The notes: generated by a model from the sequence alone, not told the origin. Positions 44,955 to 56,034 are shown, counted from the stretch's first letter. The stretch is 64,000 bases of DNA from Parashewanella spongiae (GCF_004358345.1 NZ_CP037952.1:4712001-4776000), one strand, 5' to 3'. Program-made: numbers and translations.

Positions 44955-46829
44955 ATGAAAATTCAGAGCCCGAATACTATCACACCAGAGAGTGAATCTG
45001 TGTTGAAAAGCCAAACGTTAAACAAGTTTATTACGCTAATCCTGCTGAGTTTGACTTTGTCAGCATGTAAATCCACTGCGCCAATAAATCAGCCAGTCGT
45101 GGATATCTCATTAAGGGAAGTATCTAAAACGGCTGAGCAATATTTATCTCAAGCGGCTTACGCACAAAATAATATTCAACGAGATAAATTGACTCTTTTA
45201 GCAGCTCACGCTGAATTGAATCAACAACGTATAGATTCTGCAGATAGATTATTAAAATCACTTAAAGTCAAACTGACGCCTCAACCTGAATTGTTGGCCG
45301 AGCATAAGCTTTTATCGGCTCAAGTATTTATTAAACGCCGACAATTAAATGATGCACTTAATGAACTAAATTACCCAAGTCAATGGCGGTTACCCAGCTG
45401 GCAGTGGATCACTTATCATCAACAAAAATCATCGCTTTATCAACAAACGCTACAACCAATCAAACAACTAGCTGAATTAAGCTTGCTCAGTAAATATTAT
45501 TCCAGAGCAGACGCTCAAGCGATCAATGATCGTATTTGGCATGGCTTACAGCCTTTGAAGCAAGAACAACTTGCTAAGCTTTCGCAACAGACCACAGAGC
45601 CTCTATTTTCTGGTTGGTTACAACTTGGTTATATAGCTAAACATTATGGTGCCGATCCTTTGCAATTAGTGAGCTATTTAAGCCGTTGGCAAAAGCAACA
45701 TCAGGCGCACCCTGCGGCGAGAAAACTACCTTCTGATTTAGAAAAAGCTTTAAACACGGAACCTTATCAGCCGAAACAGATTGCGGTTTTACTCCCGTTG
45801 AGCGGCACAAGGGCAACGCTAACCGACCCAATCCGTTCCGGTATTTTAAGTAGTTATCTAGAAATGAACATACCGCAAGTTTCGCTTAATTTCTATGATA
45901 CGAGTTTGGGTGTCGAAGCTGCTTATCAACAAGCTCTTTCTGAAAATGCTGACTTTATTATTGGCCCAGTATTGCCAATGAATGTCACTAAATTAAAGCA
46001 GCTCCAAGCTCAGCAATCACAACCAAACACAATTCCTCAGCTGTTTTTAAATCAATATGAGGGCTTTACCGCTGATGCAGATCAATACTATTTCTCACTC
46101 TCACCACAGCAAGAAGCAGTGGATTCAGCGATGCATATGCACAAAGATGGGATTACAAGTCCTTTAATTTTCGCCAGTAACGATGGGTTTGGGCATAGAA
46201 TGGCCACTGCTTACAAAGCGCAATGGCAACAACTTACAGGCAATCCAGCCGATGTGCACTTTTATGATGCTGGCGATAAAATGAAGCTCACGGTACAAGA
46301 AGCGATGGGCGTGAAAGCTAGCCAAGCCAGAATCAAGCAAATGAAGGCCATGTTTGGCAATAAAATCAAAGCCGATTTCCGTTCACGCCGAGATATCGAT
46401 GCCATTTATATGATTTCAAGCTCACAAGACTTGTCATTACTTAAGCCATTTATTGATGTGAATTTCAGCGTGTTTGCTCAACCAGTTCCGTTATACTCAA
46501 CCAGTAGAAGCCGTCCAAACGGTGGTCAACGACGTGCGGCAACAGAGTTTAATGGCATCACTTTAAGTGATGCCCCTTGGCTCATGCAAAACACCCCTGA
46601 AAATCGAGTTATTAATACTTTATGGCCCAACTGGACAAACAGCCAGCAACGTTTATATGCCATGGGATTCGATGCGTTTTCTTTGATCAATAAGCTGGCT
46701 CAAATGCGAGCCTTCCCTGGTTATCATCTTAAAGGGCATAGCGGTAGTTTATCGATTCAAGCTGACGGTGTTATTTATCGTCAATTACAGTGGGGACAAT
46801 ACCGTCGAGGATATTTAACCTCATTATGA
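44955..46829 (+). CDS. lpoA: Penicillin-binding protein activator LpoA
   Basis: An outer-membrane lipoprotein that reaches through the peptidoglycan to activate PBP1a, whose gene mrcA lies later in this window. The longest frame is 624 residues from ATG 44955. A GTG/TTG start at 45000/45003 gives a more usual signal peptide (LKSQTLNKFITLILLSLTLS) and may be the true one. The lipobox is LSAC. The N-terminal half is TPR-like helical repeats and the C-terminal half is a periplasmic-binding-protein fold starting at KQIAVLLPLSGTRATL. The gene overlaps yraN by 4 bases. Confidence 0.94.
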   Translation: MKIQSPNTITPESESVLKSQTLNKFITLILLSLTLSACKSTAPINQPVVDISLREVSKTAEQYLSQAAYAQNNIQRDKLTLLAAHAELNQQRIDSADRLLKSLKVKLTPQPELLAEHKLLSAQVFIKRRQLNDALNELNYPSQWRLPSWQWITYHQQKSSLYQQTLQPIKQLAELSLLSKYYSRADAQAINDRIWHGLQPLKQEQLAKLSQQTTEPLFSGWLQLGYIAKHYGADPLQLVSYLSRWQKQHQAHPAARKLPSDLEKALNTEPYQPKQIAVLLPLSGTRATLTDPIRSGILSSYLEMNIPQVSLNFYDTSLGVEAAYQQALSENADFIIGPVLPMNVTKLKQLQAQQSQPNTIPQLFLNQYEGFTADADQYYFSLSPQQEAVDSAMHMHKDGITSPLIFASNDGFGHRMATAYKAQWQQLTGNPADVHFYDAGDKMKLTVQEAMGVKASQARIKQMKAMFGNKIKADFRSRRDIDAIYMISSSQDLSLLKPFIDVNFSVFAQPVPLYSTSRSRPNGGQRRAATEFNGITLSDAPWLMQNTPENRVINTLWPNWTNSQQRLYAMGFDAFSLINKLAQMRAFPGYHLKGHSGSLSIQADGVIYRQLQWGQYRRGYLTSL

Positions 46830-47152
46830 ATATTGGATCGCAAGGCGAAAAGAAGGCAAGAACCTATTTAGAGCAACATGGTCTTATATTTAAAGCGAGT
46901 AACGTACGATATCGTTTTGGTGAGCTGGATTTGATCATGAGGGATGATCAATACTGGGTATTTGTCGAAGTTAAATTTCGCAGTAACGCCCGTTTTGGTG
47001 GCGCCATCAGCGCAGTATCTACAAAGCAAATGGCTCGTATCCGTCTTGCTGCCGATCACTATTTACAACAACAAAAAATTGATGCCCCATGTCGTTTCGA
47101 TGTAATAGCCATCGACAATGATGAAATTCAATGGCTCAAAGCCGCATTTTAG
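46826..47152 (+). CDS. yraN: YraN family protein (UPF0102)
   Basis: A 108-residue protein of the endonuclease-like UPF0102 family. The start is set at ATG 46826, which overlaps the lpoA stop (ATGA) and gives the family N-terminus MNIGSQGEKKARTYLEQHG; an earlier frame start lies inside lpoA. The nuclease-like motif is FGELDLIMRD followed by FVEVKFR, which matches the D-x(n)-E-V-K pattern of Holliday-junction-resolvase-like folds. The cellular role is not established. It sits in the conserved lpoA-yraN-diaA-dolP cluster. Confidence 0.93.
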   Translation: MNIGSQGEKKARTYLEQHGLIFKASNVRYRFGELDLIMRDDQYWVFVEVKFRSNARFGGAISAVSTKQMARIRLAADHYLQQQKIDAPCRFDVIAIDNDEIQWLKAAF

Positions 47153-47247
47153 CACTTTGGGCTAAGAACAGATTATGGCAATATAGGTTTAATGTCATCG
47201 AAATCTACTATTTTCAACGATATTGAACAACTAAATTAATTTAATAG

Positions 47248-47846
<599 letters not shown>

Positions 47847-47847
<1 letters not shown>

Positions 47848-48416
47848 TGATCCGATTAACGGCAATCTTATTAAGCTTAATGTTACTTCAGGGATGCGCG
47901 GGCTTGATTGTTGCTGGTGTTGTTGGTGGTGCTGTCATGCTCAACGATGAGCGGCCTCTTAAAACGCAGTTAGGCGATACAGACGCTGACTTTACCATCA
48001 GCGCGGCACTCGCGAAACATGAAGACATTAAAAATCACACTCATATTCGCGCCATTACGGTTAACCGCAAAGTGTTGGTGATTGGACAGGCACCCAATGA
48101 GAGACTTAAAGTTAAAGTCATTCAAATCATTAACGAATTAAAATTATCAGACAAAATCTACGATCAAATCCGTATCGGCTCACCAACCAACTTTGGCACA
48201 CGAAGTAACGACACTTGGATCACAACGAAAGTTAAAGGTCGAATGCTGAATACCGATGGACTCGACATTACGCGTATAAAAGTCGTCACAGAAAACAGTG
48301 AAGTATTTTTGTTGGGTATAATTGATAAGAACCAAGCTGACATTGCGGCCGATATTGCTCGTTTTACTACTGGTGTAAAAAGGGTCATTAAAGTGTTTGA
48401 AAGCCCTAAAAAATAG
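47847..48416 (+). CDS. dolP: BON-domain outer-membrane lipoprotein DolP (YraP)
   Basis: A 189-residue lipoprotein with lipobox LQGC (Cys 17) and two BON domains at about 45-110 and 125-189, the second with TWITTKVKGRMLNTDGLDIT. DolP helps keep the outer membrane intact and supports amidase activation and BAM function at division sites. It is last in the lpoA-yraN-diaA-dolP unit. No obvious terminator follows, and the 221-bp gap to trpS (convergent) ends in a family-A tip. Confidence 0.95.
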
Positions 48417-48630
48417 TCAGTATTCCGCTTTAAAACGTCAAAAAGAATCTAGCAGCTAATTGTGCTGGATTTTCCCTTTAGACAGGTCAGTTAACCTAAA
48501 CCTGGGATAATAAAACCTATAATTCAATATTTTATAAACAATAAGTTTAAATTCAACCTACAGTGCGGCTAGTTTCTTACTAGGCGAAAATAGCTGTGCT
48601 GTAGAGGTTTGCTTATCCAGAGTTCAGGTT

Positions 48631-48642
48631 ATACCAATTACA
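48631..48642. repeat. Solo family A terminal repeat at the trpS stop
   Basis: ATACCAATTACA, identical to the outer 12 bases of the family-A MITEs. The TTA inside it is the reverse complement of the trpS stop codon TAA. The body of the element is absent. The rest of the 48417-48637 gap shows nothing further. Confidence 0.6.
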
Positions 48643-49636
48643 CTAACAAGCCTATCTTTTCATAAACGTTTTTAATTGTTACTTCAGCACGCGCTTGTGC
48701 TTTTTCCGCGCCTTCACGCATAACGGTATCTAAATAACTCTGATCCGCTCTGAACTCTTTATAGCGTTGTTGTAACGGCTCAAGCATGGCAACCACAGCT
48801 TCACCCGTTGCTACTTTAAGGTGACCGTACATTTTTCCTTCGAACTCTTTTTCGATATCAGCAATGCTCCGCCCTGAAGCGCCTGACATAAGGCTCAATA
48901 AATTCGAAACACCCGGTTTATTATCAACATCAAACGCGACTCTTGGTGGCTCTTCTGAATCAGTCACCGCTTTTTTCACTTTTTTCAATATCGCTTTTGG
49001 ATCTTCAAGTAAGCCGATAACATTATTGCGATTTTCATCAGACTTAGACATCTTCTTAGCGGCATCTTGCAACGACATCACTTTTGCCCCTTGCTTGGGA
49101 ATAAAGGGCTCAGGAATCGTAAAAGTGTCTCCATAAACATTATTAAAACGCGTAGCAATATCACGTGTCAGCTCAAGATGCTGTTTTTGATCTTGCCCAA
49201 CAGGAATTTCATTGGCTTGGTATAACAATATGTCGGCAGCCATCAACACTGGATAGCCATACAAGCCCACGTTAATGTTATTTGAGTGCTTCTGGGATTT
49301 GTCTTTAAACTGAGTCATTCGATTCAGCTCACCCATTTGGGTATAACAATTTAAGGCCCAACCCAGCTGAGTATGTTGCGGTACCTGAGACTGAATAAAT
49401 ACAGTGCTCTTTTTAGGATCAACACCACATGCAAGATATAACGCGAGTGTATCTAAACAAGCTGTTCTTAATTCCTGAGGATCTTGTCTAACCGTAATGG
49501 CATGCAAATCGACAACACAATAAAGGCAATCATGACTGTCTTGCATTGACACCCACTGGCGTAACGCACCCATGTAATTGCCTATGGTGAGTTCACCGGA
49601 TGGTTGTGCGCCGCTAAGTACGATGGGCTTAGTCAT
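48638..49636 (-). CDS. trpS: Tryptophanyl-tRNA synthetase
   Basis: A 332-residue class I aminoacyl-tRNA synthetase that charges tRNA-Trp. The HIGH-type motif is TIGN in [18 protein letters not shown]. The KMSKS motif is intact in [12 protein letters not shown]. Length is as in E. coli. The last codons (LLV then TAA) run into a family-A terminal repeat, so the extreme C-terminus may have been changed by the insertion or by its excision. It follows gph and rpe on the same strand, as in E. coli and Shewanella. Confidence 0.98.
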   Translation of the reverse strand: MTKPIVLSGAQPSGELTIGNYMGALRQWVSMQDSHDCLYCVVDLHAITVRQDPQELRTACLDTLALYLACGVDPKKSTVFIQSQVPQHTQLGWALNCYTQMGELNRMTQFKDKSQKHSNNINVGLYGYPVLMAADILLYQANEIPVGQDQKQHLELTRDIATRFNNVYGDTFTIPEPFIPKQGAKVMSLQDAAKKMSKSDENRNNVIGLLEDPKAILKKVKKAVTDSEEPPRVAFDVDNKPGVSNLLSLMSGASGRSIADIEKEFEGKMYGHLKVATGEAVVAMLEPLQQRYKEFRADQSYLDTVMREGAEKAQARAEVTIKNVYEKIGLLV

Positions 49637-49669
49637 CTGCTTTATTGCTCCTTTATTTTACATTAATTA

Positions 49670-50371
49670 TTATTCAGATAATTTGCGCAGTTTAAAATGA
49701 GTCAATACCCAAGATAAGATATCGCTAAAATCATCAAACACGGCATCAGAACCGCTGAGCCCAATATCTTCTCCGTAGTTATAGCCATAGGTCAAGCCTA
49801 TTGAAGCAATTCCTGCGGATTTAGCGGCTAAAATATCGTTTTTAGAGTCACCCACCATTAAAAGTTGATCTTTTTTTAATGCCCATTCACTAATAATATA
49901 ATTCAGTGGCATAGGATCAGGCTTTTTAGCCTCAAGACTATCACCACCTAAAATCAGTGAAAAACAGTGATCAATTTCAAAGGCTTTTAATATTGGCGCT
50001 ACAAATTGGATAGGCTTATTGGTCACAACCGCGAGTTGATAACCTTGCTCTATGAGCTGAAGCAAAGTTTCTTTCACACCGTCATATAAACAACTGTGTT
50101 GATTAAGTTGTTGATGATAATGTTTCAAAAAAACCACTAAGGCTTGTTCAACTTGCGATGAAGTCGGGATCTGCTTATGTGCGTGTGCTAGTGCTCGTCG
50201 AACAAGCACTTCAGCGCCATTACCCACCCAACTACGAACCTCAAGTTCACTACAACTTGGTAAGGTTAATTCATTTAACATCAACTGCGCAGCGACTGCC
50301 AAATCCGGCACACTGTCAACCAGCGTGCCATCTAAATCAAACGCAATGGCTTTGAATTTAATATCCACCAT
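49670..50371 (-). CDS. gph: Phosphoglycolate phosphatase
   Basis: A 233-residue HAD hydrolase that removes phosphoglycolate formed in DNA repair. Motif I is FDLDGTLVDSVPDL (nucleophile Asp about 11), motif II is VVTNKP, and the motif III Lys and motif IV MVGDSKNDILAAKSAG are present. It overlaps rpe by one base and is followed by trpS after 33 bases, in the conserved rpe-gph-trpS order. Confidence 0.95.
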   Translation of the reverse strand: MVDIKFKAIAFDLDGTLVDSVPDLAVAAQLMLNELTLPSCSELEVRSWVGNGAEVLVRRALAHAHKQIPTSSQVEQALVVFLKHYHQQLNQHSCLYDGVKETLLQLIEQGYQLAVVTNKPIQFVAPILKAFEIDHCFSLILGGDSLEAKKPDPMPLNYIISEWALKKDQLLMVGDSKNDILAAKSAGIASIGLTYGYNYGEDIGLSGSDAVFDDFSDILSWVLTHFKLRKLSE

Positions 50372-51045
50372 TATGAATCGACTTTAGCCAATTCAACACG
50401 CATTTCATCAATCACCTGCTTATAATCAGGCTTGCCGAAAATAGCAGAGCCAGCGACAAACATGTCTGCACCAGCCGCTGCAATTTCTGCAATATTATCC
50501 ACTTTCACTCCACCATCTACTTCAAGACGAATGTCATAACCACTCTCATCAATACGACGGCGAACTTCACGCAGTTTATTCAAGGTTTCTGGAATGAAAG
50601 ATTGTCCACCAAAGCCTGGATTCACAGACATCAACAATATGGCATCTAATTTATCCATCACATGATCTAAATAATGTAATGACGTTGCTGGATTAAGCAC
50701 TACCCCAGCTTTACAACCGGAAGACTTAATCAGTTGTAAAGTACGGTCAATATGCTCAGAAGCCTCAGGGTGAAAAGTAATTATCGAAGCGCCCGCATCG
50801 ATAAAATCAGGAATAATCCGATCGACTGGCTTCACCATCAAGTGCACATCAATATCAGCAGTTACGCCATGATCACGTAATGCTTTACAAACTAACGGGC
50901 CAATCGTTAAGTTCGGTACATAATGATTATCCATAACATCGAAGTGGACGACATCCGCACCAGCGGCTAATACATTATCCACTTCCTCACCCAGGCGAGC
51001 AAAATCAGCAGATAAAATTGATGGAGCAATCAAAAATGGACGCAT
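50371..51045 (-). CDS. rpe: Ribulose-phosphate 3-epimerase
   Basis: A 224-residue TIM-barrel enzyme of the pentose phosphate pathway that interconverts ribulose-5-phosphate and xylulose-5-phosphate. Visible motifs are [28 protein letters not shown] (catalytic Asp), [23 protein letters not shown] and LEVDGGV (second catalytic Asp). Length is normal. It overlaps gph by one base. Upstream is the divergent pair of small membrane protein genes. Confidence 0.97.
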   Translation of the reverse strand: MRPFLIAPSILSADFARLGEEVDNVLAAGADVVHFDVMDNHYVPNLTIGPLVCKALRDHGVTADIDVHLMVKPVDRIIPDFIDAGASIITFHPEASEHIDRTLQLIKSSGCKAGVVLNPATSLHYLDHVMDKLDAILLMSVNPGFGGQSFIPETLNKLREVRRRIDESGYDIRLEVDGGVKVDNIAEIAAAGADMFVAGSAIFGKPDYKQVIDEMRVELAKVDS

Positions 51046-51246
51046 AGCAGACTCATGACAATGATAATTGTGGTTATATTACTCTGGCTGACCGTTAGTC
51101 TCTAGTATTCAGTTCTCAAAAATTTAGAAAAAAGAATTAGAGTAAATAAACTGTTTAAAAATAGAACTATCTTGTTATAATCGGCCATTGGAAAAGCAAC
51201 AATGCACTTACGATTACATCTTATGAAAAGATACGGAAGGGATAAC

Positions 51247-51612
51247 ATGTATACTTATACGAGAAAGTTTCTAGCCTTGTTGAGCTTTCAAAAGTTTGGT
51301 ACTCGCAAACGGATGTTGAGCTTCAGTGTTATCGCCTGCACGGCATATTTAGGTCTATTTGGTTCTCAAACATTATTTAACTCATCTGAGACCGCCGCTT
51401 GTATGTGTGAATCTGGGATCGCCTATAATGCGATGCTTCCTGCTAATCACCCTACCAATCGATGCGCTAACCAAACAAAACAATTAAATTGGGGAGCTTG
51501 GTTCGCTGGTCAAGGTTCTAATCAATTTCATTTTTTAGATTTAGTCGAATTATTAAATCGAAGTAAAAACCAACACATTGATTCTGACAATGACAACTTA
51601 CCAGCGAGATAA
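51247..51612 (+). CDS. Small hypothetical membrane/secreted protein, 121 aa
   Basis: I do not recognise a named family. The start is placed at ATG 51247, with a GGAAGGG ribosome site; an ATG 45 bases earlier lacks one. A hydrophobic helix at about residues 25-45 (LSFSVIACTAYLGLFGSQ) after a basic stretch acts as an anchor or signal. The mature part has three Cys (CMC and one further Cys) and ends in a polar tail. It lies 3 bases before a DUF2970 gene and is divergent from rpe. Function unknown. Confidence 0.55.
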   Translation: MYTYTRKFLALLSFQKFGTRKRMLSFSVIACTAYLGLFGSQTLFNSSETAACMCESGIAYNAMLPANHPTNRCANQTKQLNWGAWFAGQGSNQFHFLDLVELLNRSKNQHIDSDNDNLPAR

Positions 51613-51615
51613 TTG

Positions 51616-51801
51616 ATGATAACGAAACTGTGGCAAGTGTTTTCTAGTACTTTCGCGGCATTTTTTGGTGTTCAAACCGAAAACAACCGCCAGCGAGATT
51701 TTACCACTCACTCTCCAATATCTTTTATTATCATGGGCATAGTTATGGCCATTATGCTTGTTGGCGGTCTGATTATGATCGTTAATCTTGTTTTAACCTA
51801 G
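51616..51801 (+). CDS. DUF2970 family small membrane protein, 61 aa
   Basis: A 61-residue protein with one membrane helix near the C-terminus (FIIMGIVMAIMLVGGLIMIVNLVL). The N-terminal part LWQVFSSTFAAFFGVQTENN with NRQRDF matches the DUF2970 pattern (L-x-V-x-x-S-x-x-A-A-x-F-G-V-Q-S-x-x-x-R-x-R-D-F). The start is ATG 51616. Its stop codon TAG is part of the terminal repeat of the adjacent MITE, so the insertion supplied or preserved the gene's end. The role of the family is unknown. Confidence 0.78.
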   Translation: MITKLWQVFSSTFAAFFGVQTENNRQRDFTTHSPISFIIMGIVMAIMLVGGLIMIVNLVLT

Positions 51802-52126
51802 AAAAATCAGTTGAACGCATAGAAGTAAGATAACTAACCAAGTTCAACCATAAAAGCCACAAAGTGTATTCATCCATTGAGTGAATGCTTGACGTTCGTA
51901 AACTGGCTAAAATGACCGCTTGCTGCGTTATAAATTTTGCAAGTAGAAACAAAGTAACGACAGTTTTGGATGTCGGTAACCACAACTTGCTGCTATTCAT
52001 GCCTTTCTATCAGTAATTTTTTCTGCGTATATGAACGCTCCCTACCGATTTAATTAGGTTCAAGTCACGCCTTGCTATCGAAAATTTTCTCTGCGTTTAA
52101 GAGTGCCACCAACTGATTTTTCTAGA
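51797..52126. mobile_element. Composite B/C-related MITE
   Basis: About 330 bp with outer terminal repeats CCTAGAAAAATCAGTTGA and CAACTGATTTTTCTAG. Inside, at 51880-52064, is a family-C interior reversed, with the 31-bp hairpin module (variant CGACAGTTTTGGATGTCGG) and a C-type right end (CTACCGATTTAATTAG). This may be a nested insertion or a composite. The left end contains the DUF2970 gene's stop codon. Confidence 0.8.
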
Positions 52127-52155
52127 TTTAAATTAACTAGCGACTTATTACTATA

Positions 52156-52998
52156 TTAAGTTAAATCGCTTTTGTGGTACTTACCATCATACAAGGCAAT
52201 TAATTCGTTCACTTTTTTTCTTGAACTGCCTTTTTGACTGATGCTTCTTTGCACTTGGATCTGACGAAGCCTTGCCCCATGATATAACTCTCGAGTTAAC
52301 GGAATATCATGATTACTTACCACGACATGAACCTCTTTTTCCATCGCCATATGACGAGAAAGCCGCGCTAAAATCGCCTGATCATCAAGCGAGAACCCTG
52401 CTCCAACATAAGTAGTAAAGCTGGCCGTTGTTGAAAGCGGTGCATAAGGAGGATCGCAATAAATCACATCCCCTGAAGTTGCCAGTTCAAATGCCTGTTC
52501 ATAACCGATACATCTAAATTCTGCTTTTTGGGCTTTTTCTGCAAAAAATTGCAGTTCTTTTTCAGGGAAGTAAGGCTTCTTAAAAGAACCAAAAGGAACA
52601 TTAAAGCCACCTTTACGGTTGTAACGACACAAACCATTAAAACCATAACGATTTAGATATAAAAAGTACAGGCTTCGCTCAAAAGCATCATCAGTTTGAT
52701 TAAATTTTTCTCGAATCGCGTAATACGCTTGTTTTTCATTCATTGATTCGACAAACAACTTACTAGCTTCTTTAATGTAAAAGTCAGGTTGTTTTTTGAC
52801 GACATTATAAAGATTAATGAGATCTTGATTAATATCACAGAGCAAATACTCTTCGTAATCGGTATTGAGAAATACACTTCCGGCACCCACAAAAGGTTCA
52901 ATCAGTCTTTCACCTTCTGGCAAAAACTCCTTTAATGTATCAACAAGTTTGAATTTACCGCCAGCCCATTTAAGAAAGGCTCTATTTTTTTTATTCAT
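52156..52998 (-). CDS. dam: DNA adenine methyltransferase Dam
   Basis: A 280-residue N6-adenine methyltransferase that modifies GATC sites and serves mismatch repair and replication timing. The alpha-class order of motifs is visible: FLKWAGGKFKL (motif X), IEPFVGAGSVFLN (motif I, SAM) and DPPY in VIYCDPPYAPL (catalytic motif IV). Length is normal. It lies between damX and rpe, as in E. coli. A MITE ends 29 bases beyond its stop. Confidence 0.97.
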   Translation of the reverse strand: MNKKNRAFLKWAGGKFKLVDTLKEFLPEGERLIEPFVGAGSVFLNTDYEEYLLCDINQDLINLYNVVKKQPDFYIKEASKLFVESMNEKQAYYAIREKFNQTDDAFERSLYFLYLNRYGFNGLCRYNRKGGFNVPFGSFKKPYFPEKELQFFAEKAQKAEFRCIGYEQAFELATSGDVIYCDPPYAPLSTTASFTTYVGAGFSLDDQAILARLSRHMAMEKEVHVVVSNHDIPLTRELYHGARLRQIQVQRSISQKGSSRKKVNELIALYDGKYHKSDLT

Positions 52999-53127
52999 GG
53001 AATGGGTTATGTGCCGAACAAAACAAAGATGACGATTGTACGATGAATATGACTCTCATGTCATCTGTGTTAATGATTTTCTCTACGGTTTATCAGTGTG
53101 AAATCCCCGTTAAGACGTTTTTCATTA

Positions 53128-54579
53128 TCATTGAACGCTAGTCGATTGAAATTCAAACTGTTTAAGCGCTTTCCATTTCCTCAGCCAAGGTTTAGGAAGT
53201 GATGTTTCTTCACTCAATTTTTTCTCAAATTGTCGTGCCGTTTTTCTATCGGAAAAATCACCAACAACTACTACCCAATGTTTGTTAAAACGAGCAACTT
53301 TCACTGCCGAATAAGGCTTAAGTTGATTAAGAATATTAGTCAGAGAACGCTGCTTGGATACTGACGCAATCTGCAAAGTAAACCCCTCAGGATGCTCAAT
53401 AATCGCAGTAAAACTAGTTTTCTGTTCGTTACTACTATCGTTTTGTTCAGCAGTATCAATTGGCTTTGCCCTATTTCGTGTCTCAGAATTTGGCTCAAAA
53501 GGCGCTGTTGTTTGCAAAGGTAACTCAGAGAGGCTTTCAGCGTCATGACTCGGCCGTTCTATCAGAGCTAAAGCCATTGTAGGTTCAGCTTCTGAATCGC
53601 TCAATGTGTTAACGGCTTCGAGTGCTTCTGAAGATACCTTTGGCTCTTTTTGTTTTGTGTCGTTATCAATATCACTTACTACAGGCGATACAAATCGTGT
53701 AGAAATATTATTAATACCTTCTGTTTTTACTGGTTGCAAAGCTGTAATAGCACCGACAAAGATTTCGCTTTTTGAAGATTTAATTGCTTTTGGTTGCTCA
53801 TTAGCTTTTGGTATTTCTAGCCAACCAAATTGCCAATTTAATAATACCAATGCAACTAAAGTCATTACTGTTAAACCCGACCATAATAGCCAAAGTTTGT
53901 TCTTGTTACGTTTGCTATTAGGTGTTGTTGCTTCATCTAAAAATAGCTCGGTAATATCACCGACATATCTCTCCCCTTCGGTAAAGTCTGGTTTCTCCAG
54001 TTTCCGTTCTGAAAAACTCTGTTGGTTGGCGTTCGCCAATAAAGATAAGTACAGCGCATCTTGCTCTTGTACCGACAATGACTCAATTGCCAGAGACTGC
54101 AAATGGCCTTGATGAGACTTAGGCAGTAATTCAATAAAATCATCGAAAAACTCATTATCTGAACTGGCGACAACGGCTACGGGGCGGTTGTCTACCTGCA
54201 TTTGACTCAAAGCCAAGAGTTCAGCCCAAATTTGATGTGAAAGACGATGAGCGTCGTCCAGTATGATTATAATCGGCCGTGCAAAGTCGTTTTCTATATT
54301 AATCAAAGTATCAGTTAACGCGGCTTCATCATCAAAGATCGGCGTGGTACAGAGTTGAACCCATATTTTCCGCCGAATTTCAACATCTTCACTATGTTTG
54401 GGACAAGCAATGAAGGCGAAATCGTAATCTTCGATGTTTGAGGCTAATTGAGTCAATAACCGAGTTTTTCCCGATTTTGAGTGGCCAGTAAGCACTTGCA
54501 ATTGCTGACTATAATAGAAGTTATGCTGCAGCCGTTCCAGCAAATCAAGTTGTGAAGGCAACAAAATTGAATCGTCCAT
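53128..54579 (-). CDS. damX: Cell-division protein DamX (AAA-like ATPase plus SPOR domain)
   Basis: A 483-residue inner-membrane division protein. The cytoplasmic N-terminal half is an AAA-type domain with Walker A GHSKSGKT (32-39) and Walker B-like IIILDDAHR. A single membrane helix is at about 227-249. A long Glu/Ser/Pro-rich periplasmic linker leads to a C-terminal SPOR domain (about 405-478), beginning FTLQIASVSKQRSL, that binds denuded septal peptidoglycan. E. coli DamX has a less complete ATPase part, while this fused form is usual in Vibrio and Shewanella. The order aroB-damX-dam is conserved. Confidence 0.93.
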   Translation of the reverse strand: MDDSILLPSQLDLLERLQHNFYYSQQLQVLTGHSKSGKTRLLTQLASNIEDYDFAFIACPKHSEDVEIRRKIWVQLCTTPIFDDEAALTDTLINIENDFARPIIIILDDAHRLSHQIWAELLALSQMQVDNRPVAVVASSDNEFFDDFIELLPKSHQGHLQSLAIESLSVQEQDALYLSLLANANQQSFSERKLEKPDFTEGERYVGDITELFLDEATTPNSKRNKNKLWLLWSGLTVMTLVALVLLNWQFGWLEIPKANEQPKAIKSSKSEIFVGAITALQPVKTEGINNISTRFVSPVVSDIDNDTKQKEPKVSSEALEAVNTLSDSEAEPTMALALIERPSHDAESLSELPLQTTAPFEPNSETRNRAKPIDTAEQNDSSNEQKTSFTAIIEHPEGFTLQIASVSKQRSLTNILNQLKPYSAVKVARFNKHWVVVVGDFSDRKTARQFEKKLSEETSLPKPWLRKWKALKQFEFQSTSVQ

Positions 54580-54657
54580 AAAGTCCCTAAATCGTTTTAC
54601 ACGCAGAAGCTAAAATTGGTGCAATTACGAGTATAAAATTAGGATGTTTTCCTTAAC

Positions 54658-54918
54658 CCTAAATAAATCGGTTGAACGCACAATTTAACTTTAATCTATT
54701 GAAGTTAAATATAATTAAACAACCCGAATTCACCCATCAGGTGAGTGCTAACATTCATATACTTGCCAAAATCACCGCTAGCTGCGTTATAAATTTTGCA
54801 AGTAGAAACGAATTAACGACAGTTTTGTATGCCGGTAACCACTACTTGCTGCTATTCATGCCTTGCTATCAGTAATTCTTTATGCGTAAGATGAACGCTC
54901 CCAACCGATTTATTTAAG
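54658..54918. mobile_element. Family C MITE with hairpin module
   Basis: About 260 bp bounded by CCTAAATAAATCGGTTGAAC and GGGAGCG-less mirror CCAACCGATTTATTTAAG. It carries the 31-bp hairpin module (CGACAGTTTTGTATGCCGG). It fills most of the damX-aroB gap and ends at the last base before the aroB stop codon. Confidence 0.87.
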
Positions 54919-56013
54919 TTAACTTAGTACATCAATTAAGATTTTATTATCGACGTCAGAAGTAACCACTGCTGCACCGATTTTTGTGGGCAAAACCAAA
55001 CGAATTTTGCCCTCAAGTACTTTTTTATCCCGCTGCATATGTTGGATAAAGTCTGCTGGATTCATTGCTTCTGGAGCGGCGATTGGTAAATCAAAGCGAT
55101 TAAGAAGCTGAATAACTCTCTTAACGCAGTTTTGTGAAATCCAACCGAGTTCATTAGCTGTTTTTGCCGCCAGTACCATCCCTGTTGCCACTGCTTCACC
55201 ATGCAACCAATTGCCATAACCCATGTGAGTTTCAATAGCATGACCAAAGGTGTGCCCAAGGTTCAACAAAGCTCGACAACCACGCTCAGTTTCATCTTCA
55301 GAAACCACGTCGGCTTTTATTTCACAGCAACGTGAAATGGCATAAACCAACGAAGATGCTTCCTGTGCTTTTAATTGATTTGCATTATTTTCAAGCCAGT
55401 TAAAAAAGGTTTCATCCCACATGATGCCGTACTTGATGACTTCAGCCATACCTGCGTTGAATTCTCGTTCAGGCAAGGTCGTCAAAAGTTGCGTATCAAT
55501 CAGGACTGAATTGGGCTGATGAAAAGCCCCAATCATATTTTTACCTAGGGGATGATTAACGGCCGTTTTGCCCCCTACCGATGAGTCGACCTGTGCGAGT
55601 AAAGTTGTTGGCACTTGCACAAAATCAACGCCACGCTGATAGCATGCCGCCGCAAAGCCTGTCATATCACCAATAACACCGCCGCCTAAAGCCACTAACA
55701 AACAATCTCTCGCATAGTTTTCTAACAATAATTTGTTAAAAATCTTATCCAGATATTCAAGGGTTTTATATTGCTCACCATCCGGCAGCACTACAGAATC
55801 TATATTTGCAATTTCAGCAGCTTTGGATATTTTTGACAGGAATGACGAAAGATACAATGTCTCGATAGTATCGTTTGTAACGACTAACACACGCTTATTA
55901 TGAAAATAGCGAGACAAAAGCTCGCTATTGGTTGGCAAGTTCAGACACAGCAAATTCTGGCCAATATAGATTGAATAACTTCTTTTACCTAAATTGACCG
56001 GAACAGTTTGCAT
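54919..56013 (-). CDS. aroB: 3-dehydroquinate synthase
   Basis: A 364-residue enzyme that turns DAHP into 3-dehydroquinate in the shikimate pathway. Visible features are [15 protein letters not shown], the NAD loop [21 protein letters not shown] (split by family), [20 protein letters not shown], and metal ligands in [12 protein letters not shown] and [10 protein letters not shown]. Length is normal. It follows aroK after 21 bases. A MITE-C copy abuts the stop codon directly, which may have cut the link to damX; damX then needs its own promoter in or beyond the repeat. Confidence 0.97.
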   Translation of the reverse strand: MQTVPVNLGKRSYSIYIGQNLLCLNLPTNSELLSRYFHNKRVLVVTNDTIETLYLSSFLSKISKAAEIANIDSVVLPDGEQYKTLEYLDKIFNKLLLENYARDCLLVALGGGVIGDMTGFAAACYQRGVDFVQVPTTLLAQVDSSVGGKTAVNHPLGKNMIGAFHQPNSVLIDTQLLTTLPEREFNAGMAEVIKYGIMWDETFFNWLENNANQLKAQEASSLVYAISRCCEIKADVVSEDETERGCRALLNLGHTFGHAIETHMGYGNWLHGEAVATGMVLAAKTANELGWISQNCVKRVIQLLNRFDLPIAAPEAMNPADFIQHMQRDKKVLEGKIRLVLPTKIGAAVVTSDVDNKILIDVLS

Positions 56014-56034
56014 GCTTAAATTTACCTAAGGTTT

